Made by a program: the position numbers and the translations under genes. 23,446 nt of DNA from Myxococcales bacterium (lineage in GTDB: Bacteria > Myxococcota_A > Polyangia > Palsa-1104). Under the pieces are notes generated by a model. The model was given only the letters and a program-made list of their open reading frames with translations. It was not told the DNA's origin and did not search any database. Shown in pieces: positions 6,542 to 14,757 of the stretch. Positions within the stretch are counted from its first letter, which is position 1; every line of letters starts with the position of its first letter. The DNA lies in NCBI GenBank assembly GCA_023248835.1, contig JAHFDU010000011.1, positions 1 through 23,446 of the forward strand, in the 5' to 3' direction.

Positions 6542-7450
6542 ATGCGACGATGCGGTCGAGCTGCACTGTTGCTGCTGCTGTGTCGGCCCGCGCTCGCTCA
6601 GCGCGACGCGCCGCCGGAGCCGGTCGCGGTTCCCGCCAAACCTCCTTACAAGAGCACCGTGTACGCCCATCCGTCGCCGGAGTGGACGCAAGATCGCAGC
6701 TTTACTTCGACGCGCTTTTGGCGGATGGATCCGGGCAATTTCGAAGTCCAGGCGTGGCTGCGCACCCGCATCGGGCACGCTGTCGATGGCAAGCGCGGTC
6801 TGGCGACCGTGCTTTGGCAGCACGAAGTGGAGATCGGTGTCGCGCCGCATTTGCAAATCGATCTCTATGAAAATCTTACGATGAACGTGGATGAAAACGG
6901 CCATCGCGGCATTCAGCAAGAGGGCGTTCAGATCGAAGCGCGAGTGGCGATTCCAAGTTACTACGGTCAGATGTTTGGCAATCCGGTTCTCTATTTCGAA
7001 TTTCATCCCCGCCGCGCCGAGCCCGATCGGGTCGAATTCCGTTTGCTGATGGGCGGCGCTCCCACCAAGTGGTTCTATCTGGCGGTCAATCCCTACGTCG
7101 AGACCAATGTCGAGGCAACCGAAACTGTCACGCTCGACACCACCGGCGCGCCGATTCTGCTCAAACAGTCAAAGTTCATCGCCGACATGGAGTTTGGCGC
7201 CACCGCCGCATTCGGCTTTCGCGTCAGCGAGTGGTTGCGCCTGAGTGGAGAGATCAAAATTGGCGCCGACATGCTCGGCGACGAAAACAATCGACCCCAT
7301 TTTGTCGGGTTCACTGGCCCCGGTTTTATCTTAAGACCGCTCCGTAATCGATATTTCAAGATCATGGGGACTTGTTTGTTTGCGCTGCCGGGCACTGACG
7401 TTCGCGCGCAAGAGTTTGAGCCGCTCGTGATCGTCGGATCGCAGTTCTAG
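6542..7450 (+). CDS. Probable outer-membrane beta-barrel protein
   Basis: 302 residues. Residues 1-18 are a signal peptide ('ALLLLLCRPALA', cleavage before QRDAP). The mature chain is rich in short alternating segments with aromatic residues, such as 'GNPVLYFEFHP', 'WFYLAVNPYVETNVEAT' and 'EWLRLSGEIKIGADM'. It ends in Phe ('VIVGSQF'), the usual C-terminal signal of barrel proteins inserted by the BAM machinery. This suggests an outer-membrane protein of about 12 strands, but no named family is recognised. It ends tail-to-tail with aroA: both stop codons share the CTAG at 7447-7450. A leaderless start is predicted. Confidence 0.72.
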   Translation: MRRCGRAALLLLLCRPALAQRDAPPEPVAVPAKPPYKSTVYAHPSPEWTQDRSFTSTRFWRMDPGNFEVQAWLRTRIGHAVDGKRGLATVLWQHEVEIGVAPHLQIDLYENLTMNVDENGHRGIQQEGVQIEARVAIPSYYGQMFGNPVLYFEFHPRRAEPDRVEFRLLMGGAPTKWFYLAVNPYVETNVEATETVTLDTTGAPILLKQSKFIADMEFGATAAFGFRVSEWLRLSGEIKIGADMLGDENNRPHFVGFTGPGFILRPLRNRYFKIMGTCLFALPGTDVRAQEFEPLVIVGSQF

Positions 7451-8769
7451 GATGATTGCAGGCTGGCCCCGAGAGTTCGAAGCAATTCGACGAAATTGGG
7501 AAAACTGGTGGCGATGTTGGCAGTGTCTTCGATGGTGGAATTCCCCTCTGCGCGCAGCGCCAAAATCGCGCCGGCCATGGCGATGCGATGATCACCGTGG
7601 CTCGGCACCACGCCAGCGACGAGAGGCGTGCCGCCGTGGATGGTTAAGCCATCGTCATGCTCTTCGCACTCAGCGCCAAAACTGCGCAACATGGTCGCGG
7701 TGGCAGCGACCCGGTCGGACTCCTTGACTCGCAGTTCGGCGGCGTCGCGAATACGAATGTCGCCGTTGGCACAAGCAGCAACCGCTGCAATCAGCGGCAA
7801 TTCGTCGATCGCACGCAGAGAGAGCTCTCCGGCGATGTCGATGCTTGAAAGAGGTGCTGCGCGCGCGCGTAAATCGGCGATCGGTTCACCGTTCTCATCG
7901 CGCCTATTTTCCACCGAAATGTTTGCGCCCATTTTCTCAAGCACGTCGACGAAACCAGTTCGCGTCGGATTGATTCCCACCGCTTCGACGGTGACGTCGC
8001 TGCCCTCTACCAACGTCGCCGCGGCGAGCAGGAATGCGGCTGAAGAAAAATCACCCGGAACTCGAAGCTCGAAGCGGGCGAGTTTTCGATCCCAGCTTGC
8101 GGGGCGAACTCGCACGGTGGTGCCGTCTACTTGAAGAGGCGCCCCGAGGGCCGACAGCATGCGTTCGGAGTGATCGCGCGATCGCAACGGTTCGGTGATC
8201 GATGTTTCTCCGTCGGCGGCAAGCGCGGCGAGCAAAATAGCGGTCTTTACCTGAGCACTGGCGACCTCCGAGATATAGGTGATGCCGTGTAAGTTTCCGC
8301 CGGTGATTGTCAGCGGCGCATAAATTTCACCCGGTTTCTTTCCTGCGGCGCCAGCGATGGTAGCGCCCATCTGTTCGAGCGGTTTGCCAATTCTCCCCAT
8401 TGGTCGACGGCGCAGATACTGATCGCCGTCGAGAACAGTGGCGAAACCGCAGGGTGCAAGCAGACCCGATAGCAAACGAATGGTGGTGCCTGAGTTGCCA
8501 CAATCAATCTCGCTCCGTGCTGGCTTGAATCCAGCGATGCCGACGCCATCGATCTGTATTCCCGATTCGATGGGACGGATGTGGACGCCAAGCGATCGCA
8601 GCGCCGAAACAGTGCGCAGGTTGTCCTCTCCGCCTGACAGGCCAAACACATTCGAGTGACCGCTGGCAAGCGCGCCGAAAATTACCGCGCGGTGGCCGAT
8701 CGATTTGTCACCCGGAACCTTGACCCGGCCGCTCAGTGGTCGGGTCTGTCTCGACACCAATAGATTCAT
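7447..8769 (-). CDS. aroA: 3-phosphoshikimate 1-carboxyvinyltransferase (EPSP synthase)
   Basis: 440 residues. Transfers enolpyruvyl from PEP to shikimate-3-phosphate, the sixth step of the shikimate pathway to aromatic amino acids, in the cytoplasm. Visible motifs are 'VPGDKSIGHRA' with the substrate-binding Lys22, 'GNSGTTIRLL' at 91-100, 'LRRRPMGR' at 119-126, 'SAQVKTAILLAAL', 'IDELPLIAAVAA', 'RVKESDR' and 'GDHRIAMAGAI'. The 'SAQVK' and 'DGDQYLRRRPM' style is that of the Gram-positive-like class. The PEP-site Gly of 'NSGTT' is kept, not replaced by Ala as in naturally glyphosate-tolerant CP4. The ATG overlaps the upstream lipoprotein stop as ATGA, so translation is probably coupled. Confidence 0.97.
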   Translation of the reverse strand: MNLLVSRQTRPLSGRVKVPGDKSIGHRAVIFGALASGHSNVFGLSGGEDNLRTVSALRSLGVHIRPIESGIQIDGVGIAGFKPARSEIDCGNSGTTIRLLSGLLAPCGFATVLDGDQYLRRRPMGRIGKPLEQMGATIAGAAGKKPGEIYAPLTITGGNLHGITYISEVASAQVKTAILLAALAADGETSITEPLRSRDHSERMLSALGAPLQVDGTTVRVRPASWDRKLARFELRVPGDFSSAAFLLAAATLVEGSDVTVEAVGINPTRTGFVDVLEKMGANISVENRRDENGEPIADLRARAAPLSSIDIAGELSLRAIDELPLIAAVAACANGDIRIRDAAELRVKESDRVAATATMLRSFGAECEEHDDGLTIHGGTPLVAGVVPSHGDHRIAMAGAILALRAEGNSTIEDTANIATSFPNFVELLRTLGASLQSS

Positions 8770-9701
8770 TGCGACCGACGCGCCATGTTTTCGAGCCGGG
8801 CAAAAAAACGGTCAAGCACTGGCTCCGGCACCCGAAGAGCGAATTTGACGTCGGCCTCGCGTGCCAAAAAAACCAGTCGGCTTAGCAGCGGAGCAAAGCC
8901 AACCATTTGAGCCATGTGCTCACTCGCCGCGGTAGTGATCGTTTGTTTGGCAGCTCCCGCGACCTTCACCGCTTCGGTCGGACTGCGGGTGCCGCCGATG
9001 CCAGCGAGATCAAAACCGTCACCGACGGCGAGCGACAGTGTTACCCAGTCGAGCTCCTCCACCGGGAAGCCGGCAGAAAATAGTTTTTTTCGAATCTCCG
9101 GCGTGACCAGCGCCGCCGCCATGATCGCCGGGCGACCGATTTTGGCGGTGGGAGCACGTGTCATGTGCTGGCGCAATTCGCGATCGCTCTTGGCGTCACG
9201 AAAACTCTGCCCGTGTCCGTGTGCAACCTGGATTACCTGTCGTACGTGTGCTGCGCTTCCAAGTACATACAGATGGGACCCGAGCTTGGCCACCGAACGC
9301 TGTTCACCGTCGAGCACGGCGACGCTGTCGCATTCGTGAGTCTCGGCGGTACCGACGACGGTGTGCAGCGCCAACGTGTCGCTGTGGCTGCGCCAGAGCA
9401 CGGTGGCTGGCTCGGCCTCACCCCAATGATGAACCCCGATGACCACCGCATCGATCGAGGAGCCAACCCCCAGCTCCTCGAGCTGATGCTGTGCCGACGG
9501 TGGCAACAGTGCGCGCAATCGTTCGAGCGGCGCCCACTGTGAAAGTTGAGCGACGTCAATATCGATCACCGCGTCGATGCCCGCCGGCAACAGCGACAAC
9601 AGATCTTCGTCGATTGGCCGCCGCAGCGACGATCCGGTCGCAGCGCAACTGGTCAGGACCAGGGCGCTAAGAGCAATGTTATGCAGTGCGTGGCGATTCA
9701 T
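8766..9701 (-). CDS. Putative lipoprotein, function unknown
   Basis: 311 residues from ATG 9701. The N terminus 'ALSALVLTSCAATGSS' is a lipoprotein signal with lipobox LTSC, so Cys19 would be lipidated. The rest alternates acidic helices and short strands ('GIDAVIDIDVAQLSQWAPL', 'AVVIGVHHWGE', 'WVTLSLAVGDGFDLAG'). No family is recognised. An ATG at 9722 in the same frame would add seven residues and also gives a plausible signal. Both starts lack a good ribosome site. The stop overlaps aroA as ATGA, so a lipoprotein is tied translationally to a core metabolic gene. Nothing in the sequence explains that link. Confidence 0.78.
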   Translation of the reverse strand: MNRHALHNIALSALVLTSCAATGSSLRRPIDEDLLSLLPAGIDAVIDIDVAQLSQWAPLERLRALLPPSAQHQLEELGVGSSIDAVVIGVHHWGEAEPATVLWRSHSDTLALHTVVGTAETHECDSVAVLDGEQRSVAKLGSHLYVLGSAAHVRQVIQVAHGHGQSFRDAKSDRELRQHMTRAPTAKIGRPAIMAAALVTPEIRKKLFSAGFPVEELDWVTLSLAVGDGFDLAGIGGTRSPTEAVKVAGAAKQTITTAASEHMAQMVGFAPLLSRLVFLAREADVKFALRVPEPVLDRFFARLENMARRSQ

Positions 9702-9809
9702 TTGACAGGTGGCGCGGAACATACTACGAGGCGAGCACAAATTCGACCCGGGAAATCTGTCGAGCTTCGTTGAGCTCTAAGCGCGTGACAGTTTTCCCTC
9801 ACGTCGACG

Positions 9810-9840
9810 TTGACGTGTACTTTCCAAAATCTGTTAAAAT
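9810..9840 (+). promoter_or_regulatory. Predicted promoter for the toxin-like gene
   Basis: TTGACG at 9810-9815 and TAAAAT at 9835-9840 are separated by 19 bases, or 17-18 if GTTAAA/TTAAAA is used. The predicted +1 is near 9847, giving a leader of about 17 bases before ATG 9864. Confidence 0.4.
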
Positions 9841-9863
9841 AACCTGGTTTTCGAGTTGATCCA

Positions 9864-11939
9864 ATGGAAAGCACCAAAGACCAAACAGCACCACGCCGAT
9901 TCACTGCAGCCGAAGAGGCAACCGATTTGTCCGCTCCTATCATGGTGCGTCCTCGACGGGTGCATCCTCGACGGCAGCATTGGTTCCAGGCAGGCACCTA
10001 TGTCATTGACGAAGCGGCGCCAGCACAGGTCGATCCGAAAGCGCAGAATAAGGCCGATCAAGCGGTGGCAGCCAGCGAGGCCAAACGGTTGTGGAAGCTA
10101 CTACACGACAATGCACCCAGTCCCGTCTGCGAGTCGGTGCTGCATTGCTATCGCAACCATCCAAAAGTGTTGCAGCTCATTTTCGAGCGCCTTGCCAGCT
10201 TGACCCTCTGCAACGCTGACCGACCGATCGATCAAATCTATGCGCTGGGAACTCTCAGCGAACGGCTCCCTCATCTTTCGCTTCGTCAACGGGACGGGTC
10301 TACCGACCTTTTTACCCACATCCCAGAGCGTTCAGTGGATAGGATCTTCGATCAGCTCGAGCACGTGCTGTCGCGTCCAGATCTCGCAGAGCGCGAACGC
10401 AACGAACGGCTCAACGTCATTCTTGGCAACAATCTCAACGCCGCGCGGGTGAGCGGTGCGCTCGAGCGCTTGAAAACAATTCGCATCGGAGAACGCGACG
10501 GCTACTTTCTCTTGACTAGCCATCTGGCGGCTCGTTTTGCACCGAAAGATTCAAACGAGCTGTTTTCGCATCTGACTTCTATGCTGGAGCACAACGCGCC
10601 CGCCGCAGATTTCGAAAACTGTCTGGCTGCGCTCGATCGGCGGGGCGCACAAAATGAGATCGCCAAGGTGCTGCATGCGCTGCGTGACATCAAAACGAAT
10701 TATGTGGTTTCGCCAACGGCAACCGGTCTTAGCGCAACGCAAACGATTGAACTGCTAGTGCCCCGTCGCTTTCCCAGTGCGGAGTTGGCGCTGGTGTTGG
10801 TGCAATTTCTCAATCATCAGGCGCCGGTCGAAACGCTCAATCGTATGACCGGCGGGTCGAAAGGTAACGCGAATCCGCTGGTCAGTGGCGCGCTGGCGTA
10901 CCTGAAGCACTTTACCCTACAGGATGGCAAGACCAACGCGCTCGACGCGCTCGGCCGGGCATTGCCGTCGCGCCTGGCGCACAGCGAAGTCACTGCCGAA
11001 GAACTCTTTCAGACGCTCAAAGGCGCACTTCATCGCCTATTTCGCAAAGACGAAGAGGAGGACAAGCGGATCGCCGAAGAGATTCGTTTTGCGATCGGAT
11101 CAAATGAAGACTCACCCCCGGTCAGAGCCGCACTCGAGCGACTCAAACAGTTGCCGCTGTGCAAAGTCGACTATGAACAACGACAGGTTTCTCACACCGC
11201 TTACGAAGCGCTGCGTACTGTGTTGCCCAATCGTTCTGAAACCAAACCCGATCATGGCAAGAAAAAAGACACCACCCCATTTTCACCGCACCACCGATCC
11301 ATGATCCAGTCGCGGCAGCGCCGGCAGACATGCGTTTCGAAAAAGCTTCGCCGGCAGTACGGGAACCGGATGCCACGAGCAAGGCCGAGCCACAATCTGC
11401 TCCGTCGCAACTGCCAATTTTCGAGGCAGCCGAATTTGCTGGCAAGTGGCAGACCAAGGTCGACGCTTTCTTGGTCAAGCACCACCAGGTGCGAGAAAAA
11501 CTCCTCGCCAAAGAGCCTGAGCTTCGCCGCATGTGGGAGCAGCGCAACCGTGATTTTGCCCAAAGCGACAACCCTCATCAAACCCTGGAATTGCAAAATC
11601 TGCTCGACGAACACTTCGAAGATCGCGAGGTGCTGGTACAGATCTATCCCGCAATCGCAGAGCGCCAAGCTCATGAAACGGTTCATTTTCGAAATCTGGA
11701 TGAGTCCTCGAGGCAGGCCCTCGATCGCTTTAACCACGGAGAACAAGGGGAGTCGATACGCAATATTTCGATTGAAGGAAAATCGGTTGCTCAAATCGAA
11801 ACTCAGCTTTCGCCGCAGGGCTGGAAGCAGGACTCAGCGACTGAAAAGGCCCTGTCGGCGGATGGTCGATGGACCAAAACGGTTCGTCTCATCTCGTAAG
11901 ATCCGCGTACCGGAAAACCCATCACGCCTTATAAAATGA
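9864..11939 (+). CDS. N-terminal helical-repeat part of the toxin-like gene
   Basis: This frame is open for 691 codons, but only about the first 468 residues look like protein. After 'KPDHGKKKD' the composition changes to Arg/Ser/Cys/Trp-rich, as expected of an out-of-frame reading, while the next frame becomes protein-like. The genuine part has helical units of about 70-80 residues. Each carries a helix like 'VSGALERLKTI' (~196), 'EIAKVLHALRDIK' (~265), 'VSGALAYLKHFTL' (~340) or 'VRAALERLKQLPL' (~420), preceded by 'ELFxxLxxxL' helices. There is no signal peptide, so secretion would need a specialised system. No family is recognised. Confidence 0.65.
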   Translation: MESTKDQTAPRRFTAAEEATDLSAPIMVRPRRVHPRRQHWFQAGTYVIDEAAPAQVDPKAQNKADQAVAASEAKRLWKLLHDNAPSPVCESVLHCYRNHPKVLQLIFERLASLTLCNADRPIDQIYALGTLSERLPHLSLRQRDGSTDLFTHIPERSVDRIFDQLEHVLSRPDLAERERNERLNVILGNNLNAARVSGALERLKTIRIGERDGYFLLTSHLAARFAPKDSNELFSHLTSMLEHNAPAADFENCLAALDRRGAQNEIAKVLHALRDIKTNYVVSPTATGLSATQTIELLVPRRFPSAELALVLVQFLNHQAPVETLNRMTGGSKGNANPLVSGALAYLKHFTLQDGKTNALDALGRALPSRLAHSEVTAEELFQTLKGALHRLFRKDEEEDKRIAEEIRFAIGSNEDSPPVRAALERLKQLPLCKVDYEQRQVSHTAYEALRTVLPNRSETKPDHGKKKDTTPFSPHHRSMIQSRQRRQTCVSKKLRRQYGNRMPRARPSHNLLRRNCQFSRQPNLLASGRPRSTLSWSSTTRCEKNSSPKSLSFAACGSSATVILPKATTLIKPWNCKICSTNTSKIARCWYRSIPQSQSAKLMKRFIFEIWMSPRGRPSIALTTENKGSRYAIFRLKENRLLKSKLSFRRRAGSRTQRLKRPCRRMVDGPKRFVSSRKIRVPENPSRLIK
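11330..11899 (+). CDS. Middle fragment of the broken toxin-like gene
   Basis: 189 codons in the frame that continues the helical-repeat gene after the frameshift. The same frame is open back to 11240 and reads a Pro/Ala linker ('APPIHDPVAAAPAD') before the ATG at 11330, and no ribosome site precedes that ATG. Hence it is a continuation, not a separate gene. It has charged helices ('FLVKHHQVREKLLAKEPELR') and then 'LSPQGWKQD' and 'GRWTKTVRLIS', which look like the first strands of a small domain. The TAA at 11897 cuts this domain. Confidence 0.55.
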   Translation: MRFEKASPAVREPDATSKAEPQSAPSQLPIFEAAEFAGKWQTKVDAFLVKHHQVREKLLAKEPELRRMWEQRNRDFAQSDNPHQTLELQNLLDEHFEDREVLVQIYPAIAERQAHETVHFRNLDESSRQALDRFNHGEQGESIRNISIEGKSVAQIETQLSPQGWKQDSATEKALSADGRWTKTVRLIS

Positions 11940-12232
11940 TCCTCTATGAAAATCTCGACGGTGGCGCGATTCGGCTCAAGCCGCAGGGCATCTCGAACGC
12001 CCGCTATATGCACATGCGGGAGCCGCATGGATGCAAATGCGTAAAAAAGGATCCGGCAAGCGAAATGGAGCTTGGCAACGAGGCGTTCAAGGTCGATGGT
12101 CATCAGGCGATACCGAGTCTGCCTGAGCAAATTGAACTGCCCGAGGGCATTCAGCCCAATACGCCTCTGGCCGAAAATTATATCCGAGATCACTGGCAGA
12201 ATCCGAGCCACGTCCGGATCCGAGGCGAATAG
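11936..12232 (+). CDS. C-terminal domain fragment of the toxin-like gene
   Basis: 98 codons in the same frame as 11330-11899. The twelve codons between the TAA and this ATG read 'DPRTGKPITPYK', which joins smoothly to 'MILYENLDGGAIRLKP', and there is no ribosome site. So it is the end of one domain cut by the stop. Notable residues: 'HMREPHGCKCVKK', 'NEAFKVDGHQAIPSLPEQ' and 'RDHWQNPSHVRIRGE'. His, Cys and Asp/Glu are well placed for a catalytic or metal role, but the family is not recognised. The intact partner gene begins 15 bases downstream. Confidence 0.5.
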   Translation: MILYENLDGGAIRLKPQGISNARYMHMREPHGCKCVKKDPASEMELGNEAFKVDGHQAIPSLPEQIELPEGIQPNTPLAENYIRDHWQNPSHVRIRGE

Positions 12233-12234
12233 AC

Positions 12235-12240
12235 GAGGAG
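12235..12240 (+). promoter_or_regulatory. Ribosome binding site of the 12248 gene
   Basis: GAGGAG lies seven bases before ATG 12248 and starts two bases after the preceding stop codon. This supports independent, strong initiation of the partner gene within one mRNA. Confidence 0.7.
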
Positions 12241-12247
12241 ACTTACG

Positions 12248-12841
12248 ATGCTGGAAGATTTTGCGATCCGCCCGGTGGCGGGACAGACACTAAAGATCAC
12301 GCAGCTGCTCGGGGTGCTGCGGCAGCAACCCTGCGTGCTTGAGCTCTCGGCAAAGTGCGCGATTCGCTCAACAGACGCCGAATCGGTGTATGTGATTTGC
12401 GGGGATGAGCAGCAACAGCAGAGAATCAGTGATTGGACCAAGCAGGGGAATACCCTCGCTCCATTTATCGGATCAGTTGCAATCTTGGAAGTCACGGCGG
12501 CGTACGTCAGCGTCTATCAACCGGCGCCTGAGCAAGTGGTGCGAAAAGTACAAGAACTTTTGCTGCCCCTGCTTCGTACTCAGCAGTGGCGCCTATTTTC
12601 CGAACGGGGAGAAGAGACCGATCGCTTTCGAGACCATCCCAGTCAGCTCTTTTCAGTCGCCGGAACACTTTCTCCTGAGAGCCAGCGCGTGCTCGAGCGC
12701 ATGCGCGGGGAGGCTGCAGCGCGCGCCAACCTCCCAGCTGACAAGAGGACACTGATCGACAATCCTCGTTTTTATGGCGCTGTCGGATTTGAGAAGGAGA
12801 GTTCCTACGACGAGGCTGAAGTGCCTGACAAAAAAAAATAG
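12248..12841 (+). CDS. Hypothetical protein, possible immunity partner of the toxin-like gene
   Basis: 197 residues, with a strong ribosome site. It starts 15 bases after the end of the broken toxin-like gene, as immunity genes usually do. It has no signal peptide or membrane segment, so it is probably cytoplasmic. The first ~115 residues alternate strands and helices ('PCVLELSAKCAIRSTDAESVYVICG'). The C-terminal third is charged and helical, ending in 'DEAEVPDKKK'. No family is recognised, and the immunity role rests only on position. The reading frame is intact while its neighbour is broken. The second structured repeat begins 42 bases after its stop. Confidence 0.7.
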   Translation: MLEDFAIRPVAGQTLKITQLLGVLRQQPCVLELSAKCAIRSTDAESVYVICGDEQQQQRISDWTKQGNTLAPFIGSVAILEVTAAYVSVYQPAPEQVVRKVQELLLPLLRTQQWRLFSERGEETDRFRDHPSQLFSVAGTLSPESQRVLERMRGEAAARANLPADKRTLIDNPRFYGAVGFEKESSYDEAEVPDKKK

Positions 12842-12882
12842 CACTTCCACGCGCCCTGCACCAGTCGTCAAGCAAGCTTCTA

Positions 12883-13101
12883 CAGGGGCGCTCGGAAGTC
12901 CGAGCGCCGCCGACAGCTCACAGCCGACAGTCTACAGTTTCGGATTCATTCATGAAATCACCTACTCTAGTCCTCCTTTCAAGAGCGAATTTACGGGAGC
13001 GTCAACGCGATTTTGCGATTTTTCTCCGCTGTCAGCTGTCGGCTGTCGGCGGTGGTAAGAATCGCGAAGCGCGAATCAACGCCGACTTCCGAGCACCCCT
13101 G
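12883..13101. repeat. Structured terminal-inverted-repeat element, copy 2
   Basis: 219 bp, with termini CAGGGGCGCTCGGAAGTC (12883-12900) and GACTTCCGAGCACCCCTG (13084-13101) inverted over 17 of 18 positions. The left hairpin is a perfect 9-bp stem: 12887-12895 pairs with 12900-12908, loop AAGT. The right heptamer arm has three TGTCRGC units (13030-13050) instead of the four of copy 1, explaining most of the length difference. The flanking bases are CTA on both sides (12880-12882 and 13102-13104). The right flank is the complement of the kinase stop codon, so the element abuts the end of the kinase gene exactly. Confidence 0.8.
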
Positions 13102-14757
13102 CTACTGATACGGGTTAATCACTTCTGAGGAGTGCGGTTTGCCACGCTCTTCGACGCGCTCGTAGGGATCGACCGGCTTTGAGCGATTCCGCGACCGAAG
13201 TGCGGGGGCGCGGATGCGTTCCGGTTCAATCCGAACCGGCGCTGAATCCGCCGGTGCGACCAAATGCGGCAGCGCTGAAAACGAAGCGTGATCGTGATGG
13301 CGCTCGAGTCTGACCAGCACCTTGTGTCCATTCTTGGGATCGACATGTATCTTCTGCTCGACGTAGCCCTCTTTGCGCAGGAGCAGCTCGATCGGCTGAT
13401 TCTCGAATACTGAAAACGTTTCCGGCGTTTCCGCCACCACCACGCCAGCGCGCAGAATCTTGGCCTTGGGCGGCAGCGAATCGACGATCACTTCAACGCC
13501 GGCAGTCGCTCGGGTCGACGCGCTGCCGGCGGGCACAACAATTGTCGGAGAAGTGGCGATCGGTTTCGGCGCTGGCTTGTCTTGCGCGGACAGCGACGAA
13601 CGCAGCGCGTAGACCAACGTACCACCCGTCAGCAAAAGGCCGGCGGCAAGCAGCGGCCAGAAGCGACGTCGCGGCAGCGCGCTGATTTCTGCCGTCCGCA
13701 ATTTCACCGACGGCGAAAGCGTGGCATGAAACGGTGCGACCGAGCGATCGTTCGCCAAGCCGTCGAGCGCGGCTTCGAATTCAGCCATCGACTGAAACCG
13801 CGCGTTTGCTTCTTTGGCCATCGCGCGCAAAATCAGGCTTTCGATCGCCGGCGAAATCTCGCGCTCAGAAATCTCCGACGGCGGGCGCACCGTTTCGGTG
13901 ACGTGCTTGGTGAGAATTCCTACATACGAACTGGCGTCAAACGGCACCTTGCCGGCGAACATCTCGTACAGGATGACGCCGAGCGAATAGATGTCAGCGC
14001 GGTGATCGACACTTGCGCCAAGCGCTTGCTCCGGCGCCATATAGTGCGGCGTGCCAAATACCGCGCCAGTGGTACGAGTAATCCGTTCCGACGCCTCGGC
14101 ACCGAGTACTTTGGCAATACCGAAATCGAGAATCTTGCACACCGTGCCGCCAAATTTTTCGGCGAGAAAAATATTCTCCGGCTTGAGATCGCGATGAACG
14201 ATGCCCTTTTCGTGCGCGGCGCCGAGGCCAGAGGCGACTTGGCGAATGATTGTCAATGCCTCGTTCACGTCCAGCGGCGGCTTCTGTTTGAGCCTTTCCG
14301 ACAGCGACATGCCTTGCAGAAACTCCATCGCCAAATAGACTTTTCCGTCGGGCAGCGTGGCAAAATCATCAATCTGAATAATGTTGTCGTGGCCTATAGA
14401 CGACGCCGACCAGGCCTCTTGACGAAAACGAGCCACCGCTTCGGCATCGGTGAGAATCTCCGGGCGCAGCAGTTTCAAGGCGAAGCGGCGATTGATGTTG
14501 ACGTGCTGGGCCTCGTACACTTGACCCATACCTCCCTGGCCAATCAAGCGCACAATACGGTAGCGCTCGGCCAGTACCTCACCCACCAGCTCCTGCTTGG
14601 GCTGGTTCGGCTCGGCAACCAGTGGCGCGCCGTCGCGGGCGCAAAAAGAGCCGCCTTGATAACGCGCCTGACAGGTCGGGCAAATGAACTTTCCCGTCGT
14701 GGTTTCGGTTTCAGCCACAGCAGAAGGAATTATGCGCAAAACACTCGGTGGTTGCAA
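13102..14757 (-). CDS. Membrane-anchored Hanks-type Ser/Thr protein kinase with zinc ribbon and PEGA-like tail
   Basis: 551 residues from a TTG; a GTG 13 codons in (14718) is an alternative start. An N-terminal zinc-ribbon-like motif (C26-x2-C29 ... C39-A-R-D) precedes the kinase domain (about 66-335). That domain has the Gly loop 'GQGGMGQVYEA', ATP-site Lys95, 'HRDLKPEN' with catalytic Asp190, 'DFG' at 211-213 and 'APE' at 241-243, all intact. A single membrane helix lies near 366-385 ('WPLLAAGLLLTGGTLVYAL'). Outside it, a PEGA-like beta domain (~423-465) suggests contact with the envelope. All active-site residues are present, so it should phosphorylate Ser/Thr. It starts directly after the stop of the RCC1-repeat lipoprotein, so the two are co-transcribed and the lipoprotein may be a ligand or sensor. 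Confidence 0.93.
   Translation of the reverse strand: MQPPSVLRIIPSAVAETETTTGKFICPTCQARYQGGSFCARDGAPLVAEPNQPKQELVGEVLAERYRIVRLIGQGGMGQVYEAQHVNINRRFALKLLRPEILTDAEAVARFRQEAWSASSIGHDNIIQIDDFATLPDGKVYLAMEFLQGMSLSERLKQKPPLDVNEALTIIRQVASGLGAAHEKGIVHRDLKPENIFLAEKFGGTVCKILDFGIAKVLGAEASERITRTTGAVFGTPHYMAPEQALGASVDHRADIYSLGVILYEMFAGKVPFDASSYVGILTKHVTETVRPPSEISEREISPAIESLILRAMAKEANARFQSMAEFEAALDGLANDRSVAPFHATLSPSVKLRTAEISALPRRRFWPLLAAGLLLTGGTLVYALRSSLSAQDKPAPKPIATSPTIVVPAGSASTRATAGVEVIVDSLPPKAKILRAGVVVAETPETFSVFENQPIELLLRKEGYVEQKIHVDPKNGHKVLVRLERHHDHASFSALPHLVAPADSAPVRIEPERIRAPALRSRNRSKPVDPYERVEERGKPHSSEVINPYQ

Larger units (their letters stand above)
9864..12232 (+). pseudogene. Large toxin-like gene broken by a frameshift and a stop
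   Basis: Three consecutive open segments read as one protein of about 789 residues if one base is restored near 11240-11330 and the TAA at 11897-11899 is read through. Segment 1 (to about 11265) is an alpha-helical repeat region. Segment 2 starts with a Pro/Ala-rich linker and continues through a charged helical part. Segment 3 holds a small C-terminal domain rich in Gly, His, Cys and Trp. A long filamentous or helical N part, a linker, a small C-terminal domain and a small gene directly behind resemble polymorphic toxin-immunity loci, but the toxin fold was not identified. Two lesions suggest a pseudogene. A sequencing error in the A6 run at 11262-11267, or recoding, is possible. Confidence 0.6.
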
